NCBI GenBank assembly: GCA_017963875.1
Contig: JAGCTA010000507.1
Coordinates: 1-28,382 of the forward strand
Source of the DNA: Victivallales bacterium
Lineage (GTDB): Bacteria > Verrucomicrobiota > Lentisphaeria > Oligosphaerales > Oligosphaeraceae
DNA: 28,382 nucleotides
Direction of reading: 5' to 3'
Shown one piece after another: positions 22,832 to 28,382 of this stretch. Position 1 is the first letter of the stretch, and every line of letters starts with the position of its first letter. The notes beneath the pieces were generated by a model. That model saw only the letters and a program-made list of their open reading frames with translations, did no database searches and was not told where the DNA came from. A program made the position numbers and the translations under genes.

Positions 22832-23809
22832 TCAATACTCCCGAATACGCTTGACAGCCTTGATAATATCCTCTGGCTGTGGCAGGACATATTTTTCCAA
22901 TTCGGTCGAACTCGGAAGTGGCGTGTCCGCCGCGCCGACGCGCATGACAGGCGCTTCCAGGGCATCCAGGCAGTGTTCGGCAAGCAACGCGGAAACCTCC
23001 GCCCCAATACCGCCAGTCAAACAAGCCTCTTCGACAATCATCGCATGGCCAGTTTTTCGAACGCTTTCAAAAATCGTGTCTTTGTCTAATGGCTGCAAGG
23101 AAATCAAATCGACGATTTCCAGGTCGATGTTCAATGGCTTGAGGGCGTTTTTGACGGTCAGGCATACAGGCGTCATGGCTGAATAGGTGAAGACGGAAAT
23201 GTCGGTACCTGGCGAAACAACGATTGCTTTGTCAATCGGCAGGACATAGTCCTGCTCGGGAACTTCCCCCTTTTGAGGATAAAGACGCTTATTTTCGATG
23301 AAAACCACAGGATTTGAATCCCTGATGGCGGTTTTCAGCATACCCTTGACCTGATACGGCGTCGAAGGTGTCACGATTTTAAGGCCTGGAATGCCCATGA
23401 ACAGACTGGAAAGCATTTGAGAATGGCTGGGACCATAACCGCCTTTGGCACCTCCTGGAGTACGAAGCACCATTGGCACGTTGACTTGCCCATTGTACAT
23501 ATAATGGAGTTTACTGGCGCTGTTGAGCATCTGGTCAAGCGCCAATGCCACAAAATCCATGAACATGATTTCCACAACAGGCTTGAGGCCCATCATCGCG
23601 GCACCGACGGCAATTCCTGTAAACGTATTTTCGGAAATAGGCGTTTCCCACAGCCGTTCCTGGCCATATTTGTCCCACAGGCCCTTGGTGACTCCAAAGG
23701 CACCGCCATATTTCCCGATGTCTTCACCGATGAGTATGACATCGTGGTCGCGTGCAAGTTCTTCGTCCAATGCTTCGTTGACAGCCTTCGAATAGTATAT
23801 TTCAGCCAT
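22832..23809 (-). CDS. pdhB: 2-oxoacid (pyruvate-type) dehydrogenase E1 component, beta subunit
   Basis: The 325-residue protein matches E1 beta of branched 2-oxoacid dehydrogenases across its full length. It begins with YYSKAVNEALDEEL, then VILIGEDIGKYGGAFGVTKGL, TPISENTFTGIAVGAAMMGLKPVVEIMFMDF, and RTPGGAKGGYGPSHSQ. The C-terminal transketolase-type domain contains DLISLQPLDKDTI and MIVEEACLTGGIGAEV. With E1 alpha it forms the TPP-dependent decarboxylase of pyruvate (or acetoin or a branched-chain oxoacid). AAAGGAG lies about ten bases before the ATG, and the E1 alpha stop is 14 bases upstream. No E2 lipoyl acyltransferase or E3 follows before the convergent neighbour, so the rest of the complex is encoded elsewhere. 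Confidence 0.93.
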   Translation of the reverse strand: MAEIYYSKAVNEALDEELARDHDVILIGEDIGKYGGAFGVTKGLWDKYGQERLWETPISENTFTGIAVGAAMMGLKPVVEIMFMDFVALALDQMLNSASKLHYMYNGQVNVPMVLRTPGGAKGGYGPSHSQMLSSLFMGIPGLKIVTPSTPYQVKGMLKTAIRDSNPVVFIENKRLYPQKGEVPEQDYVLPIDKAIVVSPGTDISVFTYSAMTPVCLTVKNALKPLNIDLEIVDLISLQPLDKDTIFESVRKTGHAMIVEEACLTGGIGAEVSALLAEHCLDALEAPVMRVGAADTPLPSSTELEKYVLPQPEDIIKAVKRIREY

Positions 23810-23823
23810 TTTCGATGACTCCT

Positions 23824-24774
23824 TTAATTAGCGAATACACCAGAAAGGGCAAACTGTTGCCCCCCAGCGGGCGCGGCAAGCGCCTTTTGTGCTGCGGCTT
23901 CAACTTCGTCATGAGCGCTTTGTGCCGCTTCGTCAATCTGCTGCTGAGTGAAGCCGAGTTCCAAAAGACGTTTGGGAAGTAGCAGAATGGAATCCGACGA
24001 CTGCATTTCCGCTTCCTCTTCACGTGTCCGATAGACTCTTGGCTCTGATTTGGAATGTCCGCAGAGGCGATATGTCATCAGTTCAAGGAGTTCAGGGCCA
24101 TTGCCAGCGCGGACGCGTTCCATGGCTTCCTTTGCAGTGTTGAAGACTGTCTCCACATCTCGCCCGTCGATGGTCTGTGCGGGAATATCGTAAACTGCTG
24201 CCCTAGGCGCGACGGTATGCGTTTTGCCAGCAATCGTGCGCTCCGTTTGCGTGGACATGCCGTAAAGGTTGTTTTCACATACGAAGAGAATGGGCAATTT
24301 CCAAAGCGAGGCGATGTTAAGCGACTCATGGAATGTCCCCTGATTGGAAGCGCCGTCGCCGAAGTAAACAATGGCAATGTCGGATGACTGCTTGTATTTT
24401 AGCGCGAAAGCCGCGCCTGTTGCGATGGGGATGCCTCCTCCTACGATGCCGTTGGTTCCAAGAAAATGCTTTTCCATGCAGCACATGTGCTGCGAGCCGC
24501 CCTTTCCGCCACAATAGCCAGTGACCTTTCCAAGCAATTCTGCGAGAAGACGTTCTGTTTCAAGTCCCCTTGCTAAAAGATGTCCATGGCAACGGTGGTT
24601 TGAGACAAACCAGTCCGTCGGCCTTGCAGCACTGGAAATGCCGACGGCGGATGCCTCCTGGCCGATGCAGAAGTGGGATGTGCCTCCAAGGAGCCCCTTT
24701 GAGAACAATTCCGAGAGTTTTTCCTCGAAGGCTCTGATTTTGACCATAAGTCTATAGGATTCGAGTAGATTCAT
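23824..24774 (-). CDS. pdhA: 2-oxoacid (pyruvate-type) dehydrogenase E1 component, alpha subunit
   Basis: E1 alpha binds thiamine pyrophosphate and carries out the decarboxylation step. From ATG 24774 the product is 316 residues. It shows the usual YRLMVKIRAFEEKL opening, SHFCIGQEASAVG near 33-45, NHRCHGHLLARG near 59-70, GKGGSQHM near 90-97, the TPP motif GDGASNQGTFHESLNIA at 139-155, and ENN at 167-169. The C-terminal TYRLCGHSKSEPRVYRT carries the conserved serine segment. An upstream TTG at 24828 would add 18 unconserved residues and overlap the preceding gene, so I prefer 24774, although no Shine-Dalgarno is evident for either. Substrate preference (pyruvate, acetoin or branched-chain oxoacid) cannot be fixed from sequence. 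pdhB follows by 14 bases. Confidence 0.92.
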   Translation of the reverse strand: MNLLESYRLMVKIRAFEEKLSELFSKGLLGGTSHFCIGQEASAVGISSAARPTDWFVSNHRCHGHLLARGLETERLLAELLGKVTGYCGGKGGSQHMCCMEKHFLGTNGIVGGGIPIATGAAFALKYKQSSDIAIVYFGDGASNQGTFHESLNIASLWKLPILFVCENNLYGMSTQTERTIAGKTHTVAPRAAVYDIPAQTIDGRDVETVFNTAKEAMERVRAGNGPELLELMTYRLCGHSKSEPRVYRTREEEAEMQSSDSILLLPKRLLELGFTQQQIDEAAQSAHDEVEAAAQKALAAPAGGQQFALSGVFAN

Positions 24775-24794
24775 AAGTGTTTGCCGCGTACGTG

Positions 24795-26963
24795 TTATTT
24801 CATTCCAAGTCGCCGCCGTGTCCACCAAGATCCCGAGGCGGCAATAACAAAGATGACAAAAAGAAACCAGGGAGGCAGGATTGGATGAGTGGATTCAGCC
24901 ATAGGAACGTTTGATGAAAGCGGAATGTTTGCAAATTCGTCAAGGTAATCTTCTGGAAGGAAGAATTTTCCTCCAGTGATTCGTGCGATATCCTGAAGCA
25001 GCGGGAGATTTGCGGAAGTATCTTCTGTTTCGCGGCTGTTCAGGCAAGCCAGGAAAGCCCCTTGGCGTTGAATGGTTCCTGATGGTGAATCCGTTGTCAC
25101 TTCCAGCCTGTATTCGCCAGGCTTCGGGGGAATGAATTCCGCAGAATAGCGGCCGATATCGTCTAATGATGGCAGCATGGCAACGGATGTCGCCACGCCG
25201 TCAGGCGCAATGAATCGGGCGGCGACCTTTGCATCGGCGGCTGGCCTGAAGTCATTGCCGAGTATTTCTGCCTCAAACGAATGCGGTTCTCCAGATGTGA
25301 CATGGCTTCCATTGTCTGCGATTCTTATGATTGGGCGTGCTGTTTCCGCAAGCCATACGACAAGATGGTTCCACAATGCCATATAGGCGATGTCGTACGG
25401 TGTTCCCTGCAAAGCCCAGCGCCATGTTTCGTTCAGCCCGATGAATGCAACGCGGCCAGCACCGTACGCATGGACAGCCGCGACTGCCTTGCCGTTGGTT
25501 GCATTGATGCGAATGAGTTCTCTCATGCTTCTTCGAGGCTCCTCAATGATATCGACCTCTGTCGGCACAGGCAGCCACAGTCCCTGTGGGGGCTGGAGTG
25601 CCTTGGCGGTATCGCGCTTATAGACCAAATCAGTGAGCACCGCGAGTTTCAATTGCGTCCGTGCGGTCATACGCCGTATGCTTTTTGCAGGGATGAGTTC
25701 CTGTATATCTTGCGGTATTTCATCATTGTATCCGCGTATGACAAGCCCACCGCCTTTGTATTCGGCGAAAGAGCGTATGGCTTTTCGTTGCTGTTCATCC
25801 AGATGCAGGAACAGTTCCGCGTTGGCGATGATGAGGTCATAGTCCTTATAGGAATCGGTGGTAGATGGGAATGCCTTGACATCATTGTTTTCCTTTGCCT
25901 TTCCCTCAGGCGAACCGTCGTTTTCCAATGAGTAGAAGCGGTCCTTGCCTGTCTGGATGATGGCTGAAACCGCCAATTGACGGTTCTGTGAACAATTGAG
26001 GTTGAAGAATCGCCACTCCCAATCCAGACCGTATGAAAGATATAGTATTCTGAAAATTGGAGGCTCGGTGACATCGACGGACACAAAATCAATGTCGTTG
26101 TCAACACGCGAATCGCCAGGCGGAGGAATCAGGCGGAACATGAATGTATGGAAACCTGCGATGGGTAGTTGCGCATTGAAGTGCACAGAGGTCGGCTGTG
26201 TATTGTCTGGAAGAACAGAAGTCCTGGCTACAACCTGTCCATCGGATACCAGTTCGACGGTTACAGGCTCTGGAGTGCCTTTACCCGTTCGAAGGACGTC
26301 CGCCGTCAATTCAAATGACTGATTTCGTGTGGCCTTGATGTTGCTTGAAGTGGCTTTGATTCGCACATCCGAGGCGTTTTCATCGCCAGAAACCCCGATG
26401 ACTGAGATTGGTATTTTCTCGGCGGCAAACTGCTTGGCGACATCCAGTGGATTCATGCCGTCGTTGCTACGCCCATCCGTGAAGAGAAGCACCGCTGAAA
26501 GCGGAGTTCCCTGGTGTGATTGCTTGAGAAAATCGGCAAGGACATTGCCAAGACGCGTGTTTCCAGGTGCTTCAGCCAACCGATAGCTCTTTGCGGTATC
26601 TGGAAGCAACGGAATGGCCGTATCGGAAAACTGATAATAGTCCATTCGACCAAGACGAGACAGAAAGGACTGAACCTGAGCATCGTTTAATAAATCTTCG
26701 ACCTGCTGCCGACGGCTTGTGTTTCCGTTTTTGACATTCATCGATGCAGAGACATCCGCCGCTGCGGCAATTTTCAACTTGTCATATTGCGGCGTGCGAA
26801 TGGTTCTATGCGGCGGCTTCAGAAAAAGCAAGGCTGCAAGCAGCATGACGATTCGCGTCAATGCAACTGTATAGCATGCTTGACGGCGATAGTTTTGCAG
26901 CATTCCCCAAAATTCAATTGCGATGGTGGCCAATGCCGCTAGAATGAATAACACAATCCACAT
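24795..26963 (-). CDS. VWA-domain membrane protein
   Basis: The 722-residue protein has two N-terminal hydrophobic helices (about 2-19 and 31-49), then a von Willebrand factor A domain with a complete metal-ion-dependent adhesion site: DVSAS (Asp70, Ser72, Ser74), Thr136 in GNTRLGN and Asp163 in FTDGRSND. Beta-sandwich and GATase-1-like segments follow, including YDLIIANAELFLHL and EYKGGGLVIRGYND. It ends with one more helix (ILPPWFLFVIFVIAASGSWW) and a basic tail. The layout resembles Bat-type proteins found in MoxR-linked operons, but no MoxR or DUF58 gene is seen here. The weak Shine-Dalgarno AAAGG lies about 15 bases before the ATG. It ends 20 bases before pdhA, so it may share a transcript with pdhAB, a curious pairing. 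Function is unknown beyond probable envelope association. Confidence 0.8.
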   Translation of the reverse strand: MWIVLFILAALATIAIEFWGMLQNYRRQACYTVALTRIVMLLAALLFLKPPHRTIRTPQYDKLKIAAAADVSASMNVKNGNTSRRQQVEDLLNDAQVQSFLSRLGRMDYYQFSDTAIPLLPDTAKSYRLAEAPGNTRLGNVLADFLKQSHQGTPLSAVLLFTDGRSNDGMNPLDVAKQFAAEKIPISVIGVSGDENASDVRIKATSSNIKATRNQSFELTADVLRTGKGTPEPVTVELVSDGQVVARTSVLPDNTQPTSVHFNAQLPIAGFHTFMFRLIPPPGDSRVDNDIDFVSVDVTEPPIFRILYLSYGLDWEWRFFNLNCSQNRQLAVSAIIQTGKDRFYSLENDGSPEGKAKENNDVKAFPSTTDSYKDYDLIIANAELFLHLDEQQRKAIRSFAEYKGGGLVIRGYNDEIPQDIQELIPAKSIRRMTARTQLKLAVLTDLVYKRDTAKALQPPQGLWLPVPTEVDIIEEPRRSMRELIRINATNGKAVAAVHAYGAGRVAFIGLNETWRWALQGTPYDIAYMALWNHLVVWLAETARPIIRIADNGSHVTSGEPHSFEAEILGNDFRPAADAKVAARFIAPDGVATSVAMLPSLDDIGRYSAEFIPPKPGEYRLEVTTDSPSGTIQRQGAFLACLNSRETEDTSANLPLLQDIARITGGKFFLPEDYLDEFANIPLSSNVPMAESTHPILPPWFLFVIFVIAASGSWWTRRRLGMK

Positions 26964-27327
26964 GTATATTTGATGCCTTTATGGAACGCCCCGTTCCCCA
27001 TGAGGGTCAGAATTGCACCTGTCAAGGCGATAGTGGAATGACCCCGACGGGGTCAAATATCAGTAACCCCAGGTTGAGCGAAGCGAAACCTGGGGGTAAC
27101 AGGCCTCAATAAGATTGCGACCTCGAAGAGGTCGAACAGACCCTCTTGGGGGATCAGAGCATTTAGTAAAGAACTTGTTGTTTTCAGTATTATAACAGTA
27201 ATTAAATAAAAAGAATATATCTCCTGTTTTCATGCTCGCCAATCATTTCAGGACAAACTTTTGGAATTATAGACTTTGGTTTTCCTAGAGGTTCTAGGTA
27301 TGGTGTCTTGCCGACTTGCTTCTCTCT
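26964..27327. other. Intergenic stretch carrying repeat copy B and a small hairpin
   Basis: The 364 bases between dppA and the VWA gene (both minus strand) hold no convincing gene. A hairpin pairs GGAACG (26983-26988) with CGTTCC (26992-26997), about 20 bases before the VWA start. The full dispersed repeat follows at 27040-27165. The rest, 27166-27327, is AT-rich with no feature I can name, though it must contain any promoter for the VWA gene and the 3' end of the dppA transcript. Confidence 0.7.
27040..27165. repeat. Three-hairpin dispersed repeat, copy B
   Basis: This is the same order as copy A: GACCCCGACGGGGTC (27040-27054); CCCCAGGTT (27067-27075) with AACCTGGGG (27087-27095); CGACCT (27118-27123) with AGGTCG (27129-27134). 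The tail GAACAGACCCTCTTGGGGG follows, then AGAGCATTTAG. The first hairpin differs from copy A by a base change that keeps the stem paired (GACCCC/GGGGTC), and the loop of the second differs at a single base. The separator between hairpins two and three varies in sequence but has similar length. Any small protein called from its reverse complement is an artefact. Confidence 0.85.
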
Positions 27328-28146
27328 TCAAGGGAATACAAAACCATCAGGCAACTCAATTGAACCTGGTGTCCAGGACATGTTGCGTTCAAATATGTTG
27401 AATGCCTCTGTTATGCTGTCGGCTTCAATGGTATCGCCCATGCGTTCAAGAGGTGGAACATGGCCCTTGCTGTCAAGCAGATTAAGCCGAATGGGACCTC
27501 GCACCACAAATGGGCGGAGCGAATGACGCAGGGCGATTCCCTGCATTACACCTTCATATATGAGATGGCAGGCACGCGATGGAATAAGAGAACATGCCTG
27601 AAATGCGCTCAAAGCCTCTTTTACCTCCACAGAGACTATTCCTGGAATTTTCTCTCGTGCTTCTGAGCATATCTTGTCATCCCCTGAAAGCATCACTGCA
27701 GGCACGCCTAGATCACCTGCAAGCGCACATGCCATCGTGCATTCGGAAAGATACATCTGCCCATCATTGATTTCCCATCTGGAATGGGGAGTTATTGAAT
27801 TAGGCGTGCCACCCATTGCATGCATGCCGATAAGAACCATTGCATCAATGCTGGAATCAAGTTTCGGCAGCCAGACATTGGAGGAAAAATTACGTCCATG
27901 TATTATCCTGCATCTGGGATCAAGTTCCTCGAAGATGATGTTGTATCCAGTACCATGATTGTCGTTCACAAACACCTCGTCAGCCCCTGAGTCAAATGCT
28001 GCTTTCACTGCGGCATTGACCTCATTTGTCAGCAGCCTGTACATACGTTGGCGATGCAGTATGTTCTCATAATTTGGATTTCCCCTGTTCTCGAAGAAGC
28101 AGAATCCTGCGACTCCCTCAATGTCAGTCTGAATGTAGATCTTCAT
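27328..28146 (-). CDS. dppA: M55 family D-aminopeptidase (DppA-like)
   Basis: The 272-residue protein matches the M55 zinc peptidase family, whose model is B. subtilis DppA, a decameric D-aminopeptidase acting on short D-amino-acid peptides such as D-Ala-D-Ala. The zinc ligands of DppA (Asp8, Glu10, His60, His104, Glu133) correspond to Asp8 and Glu10 in TDIEG, His64 in VNDNHGTG, His109 in IGMHAMGG and Glu135 in YLSECTMAC. ALAGDLGVPAVMLSGDD is also typical. It has no signal peptide, so a cytoplasmic role in recycling cell-wall or dietary D-peptides is likely. The upstream neighbour's stop is 49 bases away. The Shine-Dalgarno is weak (AGAG about ten bases before the ATG). No peptide transporter is seen nearby. 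Confidence 0.92.
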   Translation of the reverse strand: MKIYIQTDIEGVAGFCFFENRGNPNYENILHRQRMYRLLTNEVNAAVKAAFDSGADEVFVNDNHGTGYNIIFEELDPRCRIIHGRNFSSNVWLPKLDSSIDAMVLIGMHAMGGTPNSITPHSRWEINDGQMYLSECTMACALAGDLGVPAVMLSGDDKICSEAREKIPGIVSVEVKEALSAFQACSLIPSRACHLIYEGVMQGIALRHSLRPFVVRGPIRLNLLDSKGHVPPLERMGDTIEADSITEAFNIFERNMSWTPGSIELPDGFVFP

Positions 28147-28195
28147 AATTCAAAGCTCTGTTATTGCAATATACGTCATACCCGTATTCGTAGAA

Positions 28196-28382
28196 TCATG
28201 GGATTAGATTCTCCTTGATGACTTCCTCGTGACCATCGGGATAGAGGCGGATAAGGTCTCTTCCTTTCACGAACACGGCTGGAATACCCTTGTCCAAAAG
28301 ACGTTTGATGGCTGCACGACTGGCTTCCCGGGCTGACCTGGCCAGTTTGCGCACATATTCGGGCTGCTGCGATTCTTCTGTC
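28196..28382 (-). CDS. 3' end of an unidentified gene (partial, start outside the window)
   Basis: An open frame enters from the right edge and ends with TGA at 28196-28198. The visible 61 residues read as real coding sequence: arginine- and alanine-rich helix (YVRKLARSAREASRAAIKRL) followed by LDKGIPAVFVKGRDLIRLYP and a short acidic end (EEVIKENLIP). The last part suggests a small beta-strand unit after a helix. I do not recognise the family. It lies 49 bases before dppA on the same strand, so the two may be co-transcribed. Confidence 0.6.
   Translation of the reverse strand, partial: TEESQQPEYVRKLARSAREASRAAIKRLLDKGIPAVFVKGRDLIRLYPDGHEEVIKENLIP

Noticed and set aside
24775..24828. TTG-initiated extension of the E1 alpha subunit
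   Set aside because: It overlaps the 3' end of the VWA gene and adds residues not typical of the family; ATG 24774 gives the usual N-terminus.
27060..27242. A 60-residue minus-strand open frame across repeat copy B
   Set aside because: It is a translation of the palindromic repeat, has no Shine-Dalgarno, and its end simply encodes the reverse complement of the second hairpin. It is a known kind of artefact.
1..28382. CRISPR array, transposase, phage, toxin-antitoxin or retron genes
   Set aside because: I looked for regularly spaced direct repeats, DDE or HUH transposase motifs, reverse transcriptase motifs and small paired genes and found none. The repeats present are dispersed palindromes, not an array.

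Overview
The window reads as part of a Gram-negative bacterial chromosome of roughly balanced base composition. WaaA and GmhA imply lipopolysaccharide. The many degradative sugar enzymes, the Sel1/FGE-fold secreted protein and the short GC-rich hairpin repeats fit a Lentisphaerae/Verrucomicrobia-type (PVC) carbohydrate degrader. The taxon is an inference from gene style; no rRNA or marker phylogeny is available here.

Region 1 (11-7158, all minus strand): GAF-SpoIIE phosphatase, a WaaA (Kdo transferase)-EamA transporter fusion, yicC, lexA, ruvA and ruvB, mostly separated by 31-47 bases. The lexA-ruvA-ruvB run puts the SOS repressor upstream of two of its classic targets, and an inverted repeat lies in the 154-base gap before lexA. 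Region 2 (7302-10987, plus): a putative TIM-barrel glycoside hydrolase, a lone fumarase/tartrate-dehydratase beta subunit overlapping it by one base, then recF on the same transcript.

Region 3 (10988-14559): a 635-base gene-free stretch rich in inverted repeats, with a three-hairpin dispersed repeat and a 118-base imperfect hairpin with competing pairings. It precedes a markedly AT-rich pair of exported proteins (Sel1/FGE-fold protein and a small lipoprotein). More structured non-coding DNA follows at 14350-14543. Region 4 (14560-17900, minus): secreted CE7-type acetyl esterase, trmO and dnaN. The 344-base divergent gap between dnaN and gmhA is AT-rich and carries about five DnaA-box-like 9-mers, making it an oriC candidate, though dnaA is not in the window.

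Region 5 (18245-22751, plus): a sugar cluster of a GmhA-like phosphosugar isomerase, an L-arabinose/L-fucose isomerase-fold protein and a 787-residue unrecognised protein, probably a glycosidase. Region 6 (22832-28382, minus): pyruvate-dehydrogenase-type E1 beta and alpha, a VWA membrane protein, an M55 D-aminopeptidase and the 3' end of one more gene. Copies of the hairpin repeat occur at 11201, 22766 (partial) and 27040. I see no tRNA, rRNA, CRISPR array, transposase or phage gene. The best candidates for something new are the structured locus at 11201-11572, the WaaA-EamA fusion and the sugar cluster with the unassigned 787-residue protein.
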